A stretch of 64,000 nt of DNA from Burkholderia sp. Nafp2/4-1b. Its GTDB lineage: Bacteria; Pseudomonadota; Gammaproteobacteria; Burkholderiales; Burkholderiaceae. Position 1 is the first letter of the stretch. Each line of letters starts with the position of its first letter. Of the stretch, positions 53,090 to 61,693 are shown piece by piece. Made by a program: the position numbers and the translations under genes. The notes under the pieces are model-generated. The model was not told the DNA's origin. It saw only the letters and a program-made list of their open reading frames with translations, and made no database searches. The stretch covers positions 186,001 through 250,000 of the forward strand of contig NZ_ML058619.1 in assembly GCF_003635165.1 (NCBI RefSeq). Reading direction: 5' to 3'.

Positions 53090-55889
53090 GGATCTCTCCG
53101 GAGGAATACGCGAGCGCACGCAGCGCCGCGATCAGGTCGGCCGCTACCGCGGGCTTGGTCAGGTAAGCATGGAAACCCGCTTCGACCGCGCGCGTGCGAT
53201 CGCGGTCGCGCGCGTGGCCGGACAACGCGAGCGCCTCGAGCGGCGCGCGGCCGTCGCGCCCGCGTTCGGCTTCGAGCTGCCGCACGCGGCGCATCACCGC
53301 GTAGCCGTCTTCCTCGTCGTCGCCGAGGTCGATGTCGCAGACGAGCAGCGCCGGCCAGTCCGTGCGGGGCGTGCGCCACAGGTCGTCGAGCAATGCGTGG
53401 CCGGATTCGAACGCGCGGACGTCCGCGCCGGCCACCTTCAGCAGCGCGGTGAGCGCTTCGCGCGCCTCGTCGTGATCGTCGACGCACGCGACGAGCAGGC
53501 CGTCGAGCGGTTTCGCGTCTGCATGGGTCGCGACGCCGGCGCTCGCGGCGGCATTTGCCGCGCCGCCTTCGGCCGGTTGCACCGACGCCGGCGCCAGCGC
53601 GCACATCGGCAGCGACAGGTGCAACGTCACACCGATGTCGTTGCGTTCGCGCACGACGTAGCCGCCCGCGTCCTCGATCGCGCTCTGCAGCCGTTCGAGA
53701 TCGACCAGCGACAGCTCCGGCGCCTCGACGCCCGCGCACGTGATCGTGATCCGCGCTTCCGGGTCGTGCCGCGCGGTTCGCACCTCGATCTGACCGCCGC
53801 TGCTCGCATCGATCCCGCCGCGACACAACTCCCACACGAAGCGCCGCAGCGCGGCCGGGTCGGCCTTGACGACGAGATCCTCGCTCGACAGCTCGCGAAA
53901 CACCGGCACGCCGCGCTGCACGGCCGCGTCCGCGAGCGAATCGAGTACGTGCGCGACCAGCGGGTTGATCCGCACCGGCTGCAGCGCGAACTTCGCCTCG
54001 GTGCGCTCCAGTTCGCGCTGCTTCGCCTGCAGCGACCACATCTGCGCATACACGCCGTCGCTCTGCAGCAGCTCGTCGTGCGTCCCCTGCTCGACGAGGC
54101 GGCCGTGCTCCATCACGAGGATCCGGTCCGCTTCGACGATCGTCGACAACCGGTGCGCGATGATGAGGCTCGTGCGCTGCTGCGCGACGCGCATCAGCTC
54201 CTGCTGGATCGCGCGTTCCGAGCGCGTGTCGAGCGCCGACGTCGCCTCGTCGAACACGACGATCGGCGGCGCCTTCAGCAGCGCGCGCGCGATCGCGACG
54301 CGCTGGCGCTCGCCGCCCGACAGCCGCACGCCGCGCTCGCCGACGCGCGTGTCGTACGCATCGGGCAGCCGCTCGATGAACGCGTCCAGCTGCGCGCCAC
54401 GCGCGGCCGCGATCACCTCGCCGCGCGTCGCGTCGCGCTTGCCGTACGCGATGTTGTAGGCGAGCGTGTCGTTGAACAGGATCGTGTCCTGCGGCACGAT
54501 GCCGAGCGCATCGCGCAGGCTGCGTTCGGTCACGAGGCGCAGGTCCTGGCCGTCGATCCGGATCGTCCCCGCGTCGGGCTGGTAGAGCCGGAACAAGAGC
54601 CGCGCGAGCGTCGATTTCCCCGAGCCGCTGCCGCCGACGACCGCAACCGACTGGCCGGGCTCGATGCGAAACGACACGTCCCACAGGATCTGCCGGCTCG
54701 GCTCGTAGCCGAAGTCCACATGTTCAAACTCGATCGCGCCGCCGCGCACCGCAAGCGGGTGCGCGCCCGGCGCATCACCGTCCTCGCCGGGCTTGCCGCG
54801 CGCGTCGAGCAGCCTGAACAGCCGCTCGATGTTGGTCATCGCGTCGTTCGCCTCGCGGAACACGAACCCGAGCGCGTTCAGCGGCAGGCTGATCTGGATG
54901 ATGTATGCGTTGATCAGCACGAGGTCGCCGACCGTCATCGTGCCGCGCGCGACATACTGGCCCGCGAGCAGCATCACCGCCGCGATGCCCGCACCGATGC
55001 ACGCGCTTTGCCCGATGTGCAGCGTCGACAGCGCGTACTGGTTGTCGATGCCGGCCTCGCGCCAGTCGTCGAGCACGCGGTCGAGCCGGTCGCGCTCGAC
55101 GTCCTCCCGCGCGAAATACTTGACCGTATCGACGTTGAGCAGGCTGTCGACCACCCGCGAGTTCGATTCGGCCTCGAGGGCGTTCACGCGGCGCTGGTAG
55201 CGCATGCGCCGGCGCGTGAACACGATCGTATACGCCGCATACACGGCGAACGTGATCAGGATGATCGCGGTGAAGCCGCCGCCGTACTTGCTGATCACGA
55301 TCAACAGCACCGAACCGATTTCGAGCGCGGTCGGCACGATCGTGAACACCGCGACGCCGAGCAGGTAGCCGATCCCGGCCGTGCCCTTCTCGAGATCGCG
55401 CACGACGGCGCCGGTCTCGCGCTGCGAATGGAAGCGCGCGCCGAGCCGGTGCAGATGGCCGAACGTGCGCACCGTGAACGACGCGACCGTGTGCTGCGTG
55501 ACCTGCACGAACGTCATGTCGCGCACTTCGTTCAGCGCATTCGCCGCGAAGCGCACGACCGCATACGCGAACAGCAGCAGCACCGGCAGCGCGATCGGTT
55601 GACCGGCCGCGCGGCCCAGCCCGTCGACGATCTCCTTGAGCAGCAGCGGCACCGATACCGCCGCCGCCTTCGCGAGCACCAGCAGGACGATCGCGGCCAG
55701 CACGCGCGCGCGGTATCGCCAGATCGCACGCCACAGCTCGGCCGCGATGCGCATGCGCAGGCCGCGGCCGTCGTGGTCATCGCGATCGTGGGGGTGGCGC
55801 GGCGCGGCGCGGCCGCCGTCGGCGCGGCGCGCGCCGTTGCCGTGGGAATGACGGTCGTCGCGCGTCGGGTCGTCGGTGCCGGTCGTCAT
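53031..55889 (-). CDS. Atm1-type ABC exporter fused to a degenerate kinase-like domain and a receiver
   Basis: 952 residues. A 45-residue His/Asp/Arg leader; six membrane helices about 55-340 (AAIVLLVLAKAAAVSVPLLL onward); ABC ATPase about 370-600 with Walker A GGSGSGKST near 420 and signature LSGGERQR near 524. At about 625-770 follows a HATPase-like fold (INPLVAHVLDSLADAAVQRG, VKADPAALRRFVWELCRG) in which the N-box asparagine and DxGxG are gone and no phospho-histidine helix precedes. The receiver at about 800-930 is intact (VDDHDEAREALTALL, Asp in VCDIDLGDDE near 851, Lys in LTKPA near 911). No frameshift separates the parts. I know of no described protein of this design. Confidence 0.93.
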   Translation of the reverse strand: MTTGTDDPTRDDRHSHGNGARRADGGRAAPRHPHDRDDHDGRGLRMRIAAELWRAIWRYRARVLAAIVLLVLAKAAAVSVPLLLKEIVDGLGRAAGQPIALPVLLLFAYAVVRFAANALNEVRDMTFVQVTQHTVASFTVRTFGHLHRLGARFHSQRETGAVVRDLEKGTAGIGYLLGVAVFTIVPTALEIGSVLLIVISKYGGGFTAIILITFAVYAAYTIVFTRRRMRYQRRVNALEAESNSRVVDSLLNVDTVKYFAREDVERDRLDRVLDDWREAGIDNQYALSTLHIGQSACIGAGIAAVMLLAGQYVARGTMTVGDLVLINAYIIQISLPLNALGFVFREANDAMTNIERLFRLLDARGKPGEDGDAPGAHPLAVRGGAIEFEHVDFGYEPSRQILWDVSFRIEPGQSVAVVGGSGSGKSTLARLLFRLYQPDAGTIRIDGQDLRLVTERSLRDALGIVPQDTILFNDTLAYNIAYGKRDATRGEVIAAARGAQLDAFIERLPDAYDTRVGERGVRLSGGERQRVAIARALLKAPPIVVFDEATSALDTRSERAIQQELMRVAQQRTSLIIAHRLSTIVEADRILVMEHGRLVEQGTHDELLQSDGVYAQMWSLQAKQRELERTEAKFALQPVRINPLVAHVLDSLADAAVQRGVPVFRELSSEDLVVKADPAALRRFVWELCRGGIDASSGGQIEVRTARHDPEARITITCAGVEAPELSLVDLERLQSAIEDAGGYVVRERNDIGVTLHLSLPMCALAPASVQPAEGGAANAAASAGVATHADAKPLDGLLVACVDDHDEAREALTALLKVAGADVRAFESGHALLDDLWRTPRTDWPALLVCDIDLGDDEEDGYAVMRRVRQLEAERGRDGRAPLEALALSGHARDRDRTRAVEAGFHAYLTKPAVAADLIAALRALAYSSGEIHVEPSESDDHRSADRPSRR

Positions 55890-55935
55890 GCGCTCGATGG
55901 AGTGTCCGGGATCAGGGGGTTCCGTTCAGCGGCCG

Positions 55936-56904
55936 TCAGTGGCGCGATTCGCCGCCGGGGGTGCCGCTCGTCATGGTGCCGCTTGTCGTGGTGCCGCTTG
56001 TCACGGTCCCGCTCGTCGTGGTGCCGCTCGTCGTGGTGCCGCTGCCGGCGCCGCCGCTCGTGCTCGCACTGCTGCTCCCCGTGCCGGGCTCCGGATCGCG
56101 CGCCGCCGGCTGGGTCGGCGTGACGGTGCGTTGCGACGGATGCAGCACCATGCCGGTATCGTGTTCGCCGTCTCGCTGCACCCGCACGCGGTTCTCGACG
56201 TCGCGCACGCACATGCAGCTGTCGGCAATGTCCTCGATGTCGTGCTTCATCCAGCGCGACGGCACGGTGCCGTCGAGTTCGACGCGACCGTCGCGCACCT
56301 CCACCGTGACGTCGCTCACGTCGATATCGAGCGCATGCGCGAGCCGCTCGCAAACATCCTCGCGAATCCGCTCATCCGAGCGCGTATAGCCCTTCGGGCC
56401 GCGCCGCTCACGCATCGCCTGGCGCTGTGCATCGCTGCCGAAGCGCGACAGGTCGGGCGCGTCCGCGCGACGCGGATCGCGCGGATCGTAATCGCGCTCG
56501 CCGCCGTACCAGCCCATCCGGTGATGGCCGCGAAATCCCGGCCGGTCGCTGCCATAGCGGCCTTCGTCGCTTGGTCCGCCACCGCGATTGCCGTAGCCGC
56601 GTTCGGCCTCCCATGCCGCGTCGCGCGAGCCGGTGCGCATGTCGCGCCACTCGCCGCCGCCACGCGGGCGCTGCTCGGCGGAAGAGCGCGCCGAGCGCTC
56701 GCTCCACTCGCTGCCCCAGTCCTCGGGGCCGACGTCTTCGCTTGCGAAGCGCCGGTACGCGGATTCATAGTCGGCGTCGTGCCGTTCCGATTCATCGCCG
56801 CGGAAATCCCGCTCGCCGGCGCCCCGGTATGCGCGTTCTCCGCGCTCCTGCCAGTCCGGCGGGCCGCGTCGTTCGCCGTGCCGTCCGGTATATCGTCGTT
56901 GCAT
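55936..56904 (-). CDS. BON-domain protein with long charged N-terminus and TSG repeats
   Basis: 322 residues. About 165 disordered residues rich in Arg, Gly, Glu, Ser and Tyr (RGHHRMGWYGGERDYDP), a BON domain at 175-245 (RIREDVCERLAHALDIDVSD, VEVRDGRVELDGTVPSRWMK) and a C-terminal run of T-x-TSG units encoded by 15-base DNA repeats. No signal peptide is visible. AGGAGG precedes the ATG. First gene of an operon with the ABC-fusion exporter (46-base gap). Confidence 0.88.
   Translation of the reverse strand: MQRRYTGRHGERRGPPDWQERGERAYRGAGERDFRGDESERHDADYESAYRRFASEDVGPEDWGSEWSERSARSSAEQRPRGGGEWRDMRTGSRDAAWEAERGYGNRGGGPSDEGRYGSDRPGFRGHHRMGWYGGERDYDPRDPRRADAPDLSRFGSDAQRQAMRERRGPKGYTRSDERIREDVCERLAHALDIDVSDVTVEVRDGRVELDGTVPSRWMKHDIEDIADSCMCVRDVENRVRVQRDGEHDTGMVLHPSQRTVTPTQPAARDPEPGTGSSSASTSGGAGSGTTTSGTTTSGTVTSGTTTSGTMTSGTPGGESRH
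55962..56036. repeat. 15-base coding minisatellite, five copies
   Basis: On the plus strand GTGCCGCT-C/T-GTC-A/G-T/C-G repeats head to tail five times with a few changes. It encodes the Thr/Ser/Gly tail of the BON protein; copy number can change without breaking the frame. Confidence 0.85.
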
Positions 56905-56978
56905 CGTGTCCTCCTAGATCGCGCCTGTGCCGCGCACGGCCCCATTGTCGCGACGCGGCGCGCGTCGATCCGGGCGTT

Positions 56979-56992
56979 GCAAATCGCGTGCC
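56979..56992 (-). promoter_or_regulatory. Sigma-54 promoter for the BON/ABC-fusion operon
   Basis: Minus strand GGCACG-CGAT-TTGCA, full match including A after -12. Leader about 63 bases. A CTGCAA-N5-TTGCAG palindrome at 57101-57117 lies 108 bases upstream. Confidence 0.83.
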
Positions 56993-57145
56993 GCGCGACC
57001 GTCCGGCCCCCGCGCCGGAAAGCCGGCGCGCGGCCGACATTGCGAGTCAGCGCAGTCACGTATCGATCGGGTGGGTCTGCCGGCCTAAGGTCGTGCCTAT
57101 CTGCAACGCCATTGCAGTTTTTGCGCAAGGCGTGGTGCCAGGCCC

Positions 57146-57511
57146 TTACCAACGCCCCGCGCCCGGTTCCGGCGGCGCATCGGGGTCATCCGTGCTGCCG
57201 GGGTCGCTCAGCCGCTCGGTGCGATCCGGCTCGATGTCGGCGCCTTCCTCCAGCGTCGAATCGCCATCCGCGGACGCACGCTCGCCGGTACCCGCGCGAT
57301 CCGTATCGCTGTCGAGCGACGCATCGCCGCGTTCCAGCGCGTGATCGTCGAGCGGCGAATCGATGTCGAACGGATGACGCCGCGCGCCAGCCGTATCGCT
57401 GCCGCTGTCGGACGAGTCGCTCGGCCCCAGCGCGCGACCGTCGCGGCCGCGTGTTGCATTGTCGTCGTCCGGGCCGGCCGGTTCGTTGTCGGGGTTCAAG
57501 GTGCTGTTCAT
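57146..57511 (-). CDS. Acidic disordered protein
   Basis: 121 residues, strongly acidic (Asp/Glu/Ser/Pro), starting MNSTLNPDNEPAGPDDDN and ending PDAPPEPGAGRW. No fold, signal or membrane helix. GAGG lies before the ATG and a sigma-54 site 85 bases upstream. Such hydrophilic proteins may protect against desiccation or salt, but that is a guess. Confidence 0.68.
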   Translation of the reverse strand: MNSTLNPDNEPAGPDDDNATRGRDGRALGPSDSSDSGSDTAGARRHPFDIDSPLDDHALERGDASLDSDTDRAGTGERASADGDSTLEEGADIEPDRTERLSDPGSTDDPDAPPEPGAGRW

Positions 57512-57595
57512 GTCGGTGTCCTCGTGTAGCGTCGGGCTGCCGCCCGCCGGGCGTCTCTCGCCGGGCAAGCCGCGGCGTGCGGGTCGCCATGGGAT

Positions 57596-57609
57596 GCAAT
57601 CCGCATGCC
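57596..57609 (-). promoter_or_regulatory. Sigma-54 promoter for the acidic protein
   Basis: Minus strand GGCATG-CGGA-TTGCA, exact spacing. Leader about 73 bases. Confidence 0.75.
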
Positions 57610-57683
57610 GGATCGCCGCCGCCGGACGCGGGAAGCCCCCGATCAAGTGGACGCGCCGGCGCGGCACGCGCAATGCGCTCCCA

Positions 57684-57713
57684 TTGATCAGGTGAATTGA
57701 GTTCCCTTATGCT
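57684..57713 (+). promoter_or_regulatory. Possible sigma-70 promoter for the PAS hybrid kinase
   Basis: TTGATC, 18 bases, TATGCT, about 100 bases before the kinase start in a locally AT-richer stretch. Confidence 0.4.
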
Positions 57714-57810
57714 TTCGCGGGATTCAATCGGGTCTTAATGTTCGCCGCCGGTCAGACCGGCTGGCGACTGGGCGGAGTTCCTGTCCGCCCGCAACCGACA
57801 TGCCGTGCCA

Positions 57811-59400
57811 ATGAAGAAAGACGACGCTATTACCACTCTGCCCCCGCCGCTCGAGCCTGCCGATGCGCAGGACCTCCTTCACCGTTTCGCCGAGTTCCGG
57901 TTCGAGACCGTGGTCGGCGCGATCAGCGACTACGCCGTATTCATGCTGGATCCGCACGGCAACGTGGCGACCTGGAACCGCGGCGCGGAGCGCATCAAGG
58001 GCTACCGCACCGCCGAGATCGTCGGCCATCACTTCTCGCGCTTCTACCCGCCGGAAGCGATCGCGGCCGGCCGCCCCGCGCTCGGCCTCCAGGAGGCCGT
58101 CGCGCACGGCCACTTCGAGGACGAAGGCTGGCGCGTGCGCAAGGATGGTTCGCTGTTCTGGGCCAATGTGACGATCACCGCCGTGCGCGACCACGTCGGC
58201 CAACTGGCCGGCTTCATCAAGATCACGCGCGACATGACCGAGCGCAAGCGGCTCGCGGAACTCGAAGCGTCGACGCACCGGCTCAGCGTGTTCATCGCGA
58301 TGCTCGCGCACGAGCTGCGCAACCATCTTGCGCCGTTGCGCCATTCGGTCGGCGTGCTGCAGAGCCTGCCCGATCCCGCGCCCGCGCTCGCGCAGTGCCG
58401 CGACGCCGTGCACCGTCAGATCGGCCAGCTGACACGGCTGGTCGACGATCTGCTCGACGTCGGACGCATTACGGCCGGCAAGGTCGAGCTCGACTACGCA
58501 CCGGTGACGGTGCGCGACGTCGTGTGCCGCGGTGTGGAAAGCGTCCAGCCGAAACTCGCCGCGCGCGGCCAGCACATTCGCGTGGAATTGCCGGCCGATG
58601 GGGTCACGGTGCGCGGCGACGTCACACGGCTCGTGCAAGTGCTGCACAACCTGCTCGACAACGCGTCGAAATTCTCGCCACAGGGCGGGCGGATCGACGT
58701 CGGTGCGCAAGTCGAAGGGCCAGTCGTCGCGATTCGTGTGACCGATCACGGGGTCGGGATCGCGCCGAGCTCGCTCGAATCGATCTTCGAACTGTTCGAA
58801 CAGGAACGCAAACCGGACCTGCACCCGTCGGACGGCTTCGGGCTCGGCCTCGCGATCTGCCGCTCGTTCGTCGAACTGCACGGCGGGATGATCAGCGCCG
58901 AAAGCGACGGCCTCGGCCACGGCGCGACGTTCACGGTGCGACTGCCGATCGCGCCCGAGACACGTACCGCGCCCGCCGAAGCGCCCGCGCCGCGTGCGGC
59001 CGAACCGCGTGCCGACGCGCCGCTGCGCATCCTGGTCGTCGACGACAACCGCGACTCCGCCGACACGCTTGCCGTGCTGCTGCAGGTCAAGGGCCACGCG
59101 CCGCGCGCCGCATACGACGCGGACGCCGCGCTGGCGCTCGCGCGCGAAACCGTCCCGCACCTGATGCTGATCGACTTGTCGATGCCCGACATCGACGGCT
59201 ACACGCTGCTGCGCGAACTGCGCGCGATCGACACGCTGGCCGGCATGACGTGCGTCGCGCTGTCGGGTCATGCGAGCCCCACCGACCTCGCGCGCACCGC
59301 AAGCGAAGGCTTCGACGATCACCTCGTGAAGCCCGTCGAAATGGCGGTGCTCGACGCGCTGTTGCAGCGCGTCGCGCGCAAGGTGCGGGACGCGCGCTGA
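57811..59400 (+). CDS. PAS hybrid histidine kinase
   Basis: 529 residues, no membrane helix. PAS/PAC about 30-150 (YAVFMLDPHGNVATWNRGAE, FIKITRDMTERKRLAELE), HisKA with phospho-His in MLAHELRNHLAPL (near 168), HATPase with NLLDNASKFSPQGG and GLGLAICRSFVELHGG, then a receiver with Asp in LMLIDLSMPDIDG near 453 and KPVE. All key residues are present. A GTG two codons upstream is an alternative start. It could phosphorylate the lone receiver at 28.4 kb, the NtrC-type regulator at 42.2 kb or the receiver of the ABC fusion; this is inference from their common neighbourhood. Confidence 0.94.
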   Translation: MKKDDAITTLPPPLEPADAQDLLHRFAEFRFETVVGAISDYAVFMLDPHGNVATWNRGAERIKGYRTAEIVGHHFSRFYPPEAIAAGRPALGLQEAVAHGHFEDEGWRVRKDGSLFWANVTITAVRDHVGQLAGFIKITRDMTERKRLAELEASTHRLSVFIAMLAHELRNHLAPLRHSVGVLQSLPDPAPALAQCRDAVHRQIGQLTRLVDDLLDVGRITAGKVELDYAPVTVRDVVCRGVESVQPKLAARGQHIRVELPADGVTVRGDVTRLVQVLHNLLDNASKFSPQGGRIDVGAQVEGPVVAIRVTDHGVGIAPSSLESIFELFEQERKPDLHPSDGFGLGLAICRSFVELHGGMISAESDGLGHGATFTVRLPIAPETRTAPAEAPAPRAAEPRADAPLRILVVDDNRDSADTLAVLLQVKGHAPRAAYDADAALALARETVPHLMLIDLSMPDIDGYTLLRELRAIDTLAGMTCVALSGHASPTDLARTASEGFDDHLVKPVEMAVLDALLQRVARKVRDAR

Positions 59401-59404
59401 GCGC

Positions 59405-59737
59405 TCAGGCCATCGCGCGGCACATCGCCGCGCAGGTTTCGCAGGCCAGCGCGCAGCGGCGGCAATGGTCGTGCGCATGTCGCCGGCATTCGCTCGCGCA
59501 CAGGTCGCACGCATGCGCGCACAACGCGCACACGTGCGGCGCGAGCGCGCTGCGCCGCGCCATCGCGCCCGACGCGAAGCGGCACAGCTGCGCGCACTCG
59601 ATGTCGAGGGCGATGCAGTCGGCCAGCTTGTGCGCGTCGGGTTCGGCCAGACAGCCGGCCGTACATGAGTCGCACGCATGCGCGCACGCATCGCAAGCGG
59701 CCATGCAGTTGTCGTAGCAGGCGTTCGTCTCGTTCAT
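59405..59737 (-). CDS. Cys-rich four-helix copper-binding protein (Csp-like)
   Basis: 110 residues with about 17 cysteines in CxxC and CxxxC spacing along four helices: NACYDNCMAACDACAHACDS, CTAGCLAEPDAHKLADCIAL, DIECAQLCRFA, CALCAHACDLCASECRRH, CALACETCAAMCRAMA. This is the cytosolic copper-storage/four-helix-bundle copper-binding family. AGGAGC stands before the chosen ATG; an upstream ATG (59770) overlapping the dehydrogenase stop would add 11 residues. Expected to sequester Cu(I). Confidence 0.9.
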   Translation of the reverse strand: MNETNACYDNCMAACDACAHACDSCTAGCLAEPDAHKLADCIALDIECAQLCRFASGAMARRSALAPHVCALCAHACDLCASECRRHAHDHCRRCALACETCAAMCRAMA

Positions 59738-59766
59738 CGCGGCGCTCCTGGTTTCGGTTCGGGTCG

Positions 59767-60972
59767 TCATGGCGTCAACTTCACTTTCATCCAGCCGGGC
59801 TCGCGCACGTCGAATGCACGATACGCGTCGATCGCGTTGGTCAGCGGCTCGCAGCGCGTGAGCACCGACGCGGGATCGAACGCACCGCTGCGCACCAGCT
59901 CGATCAGATGCGGCGTGATGGTCCGGTGATTGCAGTTGCCCATCTTGATCGTCAGGTTCCGGTTCATCGCCTCGCCGATCGGAAATACGCGCGCCTGCGG
60001 CGGATACACGCCGATCACCGAGACCGTGCCCGCCTTCGCGACCGCGCGCACCGCCCATTGCAGCACCTGCGACGGCCCGTCGCCCGGCACCCAGTTGCGC
60101 CCGTCCGGCTTGCGGCGCGGCGCGACCGCGTCGACTTCGGCATCGAACGCGCGCGCGGCGTCATGATCGGCTGCCGCCGGCCCGTGCGTCGCCCGCATCG
60201 CGTCGACGCCCACCGCGTCGATCACGCGATCGACGCCGATTCCGCCGGTGAGCCGCAGTATCGTGTCGACCGGATCTTCCTCGGAGAAGTCGATCGTTTC
60301 CGCGCCTTGCGCGCACGCCATCTCGAGCCGCGACGCGATGCGGTCGATCGCGATCACGCGCCCCGCGCCCATCAGCTTCGCGCTCGCGATCGCGAACTGT
60401 CCGACCGGCCCGGCGCCGAACACCGCAACCGTATCGCCCGGCTTCACTTCCGCGAGCTGCGCACCGAAATAGCCCGTCGGGAAAATATCGGACATCAGGA
60501 TCGCGCGATCGTCGTCGATCGCGTCGGGCAACCGGATCAGGCTCGCATTCGCGAGCGGCGTGCGCGCGTATTCGGCCTGCAGCCCGTCGAACGGGCCCGT
60601 GTCGGCCGGGCCGCCGAAGAACGCGGTGCCGGCGCGCGGGCCGCCCGGGTTCGCGACGTCGCATTGGGCCGTGTAGCCCGCGCGGCAGTACACGCAGCTG
60701 CCGCACGCGATCGTCGATGGGATCAGCACGCGATCGCCGCGCTTCAGGTTGCGCACGTCGCGTCCGACCGTCTCGACGATGCCGACGCCTTCGTGACCGA
60801 GAATCGTGCCGGGCTTCATCCCGCCGAGCGTGCCGCGCACCATGTGCAGATCGGTGCCGCAGATCGCGCTGGCCGTCAGGCGCACGACCGCGTCGGTCGC
60901 CTGCGCGACTTCCGGGTCGGGTACCGTATCGATGCGAATGTCGCCGATGCCGTGAAATACGACTGCTTTCAT
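59767..60972 (-). CDS. Zinc-dependent alcohol dehydrogenase (MDR family)
   Basis: 401 residues. Catalytic zinc ligands in SAICGTDLHMV and GHEGVGIVE, structural zinc site CGSCVYCRAGYTAQC, Rossmann motif VAVFGAGPVGQFAIASAKLM. The insert at 260-300 and the GTAFFGGPADTGPFDGLQAE region fit the formaldehyde/glutathione-type branch of threonine-dehydrogenase-like enzymes. Substrate not certain. Its stop overlaps a possible start of the copper protein. A sigma-54 site lies 56 bases upstream. Confidence 0.92.
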   Translation of the reverse strand: MKAVVFHGIGDIRIDTVPDPEVAQATDAVVRLTASAICGTDLHMVRGTLGGMKPGTILGHEGVGIVETVGRDVRNLKRGDRVLIPSTIACGSCVYCRAGYTAQCDVANPGGPRAGTAFFGGPADTGPFDGLQAEYARTPLANASLIRLPDAIDDDRAILMSDIFPTGYFGAQLAEVKPGDTVAVFGAGPVGQFAIASAKLMGAGRVIAIDRIASRLEMACAQGAETIDFSEEDPVDTILRLTGGIGVDRVIDAVGVDAMRATHGPAAADHDAARAFDAEVDAVAPRRKPDGRNWVPGDGPSQVLQWAVRAVAKAGTVSVIGVYPPQARVFPIGEAMNRNLTIKMGNCNHRTITPHLIELVRSGAFDPASVLTRCEPLTNAIDAYRAFDVREPGWMKVKLTP

Positions 60973-61309
60973 GTGAGGCCCTCCTTGTCGAAAGCGGAAA
61001 CGGTGCAGATACCGTCGTGCTGTTCGAGCAAGGTGCGCGCCTGTCGGTGTGCGGGGTCGGCGGAGGCGCTCATGCCGCTCATGCCGCGCGCGCCGGTCGC
61101 ACCGTTAAGTCCCGCATTCGCCGGGCCGCGTCACGACGGGCGACGCACGCGCTTCTTCGCGGCGCGCCCGCACCTCGGGCCGGTACGCGCGCCGCGCGAT
61201 GCTGCTACGATCGACTCACCACTGGCGGCGGCCCGCGCGACGATGCGGTTGTGCTCGCGCACCGTATGGCCGCCGCGTCCTCGTTCGCCGGCGATGGAGG
61301 TACCGACCG
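60973..61309. other. 337-base intergenic region
   Basis: Carries the sigma-54 site of the alcohol dehydrogenase (61028-61041). The part toward the small plus-strand gene shows no clear promoter. Confidence 0.5.
61028..61041 (-). promoter_or_regulatory. Sigma-54 promoter for the alcohol dehydrogenase/copper protein pair
   Basis: Minus strand GGCGCG-CACC-TTGCT; -24 box has GCG for ACG. Leader about 45 bases. Confidence 0.62.
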
Positions 61310-61528
61310 ATGCAAGCAAGCGACACGTACATGGATCACGAGATTCGCGTCGAAGCGACGCGCAATGCGAACGGCGCGTGGGTCGCGCACGTGCGGATCT
61401 TCCGCGACGGCGCACCGATCGACCTGCCCGCGCCCGAACTCGTCACACCCGAATGGCTCACCTGCGACGAAGCGCTGCGCGGCGGCATCGACCAGGGCCG
61501 CGTGATGATCCGCACGCACGACCGCTAG
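61310..61528 (+). CDS. Small conserved hypothetical protein
   Basis: 72 residues starting MQASDTYMDHEIRVEATRNA, then ANGAWVAHVRIFRDGAPIDL and a helix DEALRGGIDQGRVMIRTH. It reads as a single beta-sheet plus helix domain like small proteins that follow DUF1488-type genes. GGAGG lies 9 bases before the ATG. No partner gene on its strand. Confidence 0.72.
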   Translation: MQASDTYMDHEIRVEATRNANGAWVAHVRIFRDGAPIDLPAPELVTPEWLTCDEALRGGIDQGRVMIRTHDR

Positions 61529-61693
61529 CCGCGTCCCATGTGGCGCCGGGCGTTATAAGCGGTGCACGGCTGCGTGCGCCGCGCACCCGATGGCGCTGCA
61601 CGTTACCAATCGGCAACCTGCGCAAAGGCGAGCGATCGCGTGAGCGTGAACGGCGGAATGAGGGGCGGGGCCGAGTCGCAAGACAGCCCGCAT

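Noticed and set aside
52869-56123. 1084-codon open frame on the plus strand
   Set aside because: Exact antisense of the ABC-fusion and BON genes. Composition is Arg/Ala/His-rich with no domain; a by-product of GC-rich third positions.
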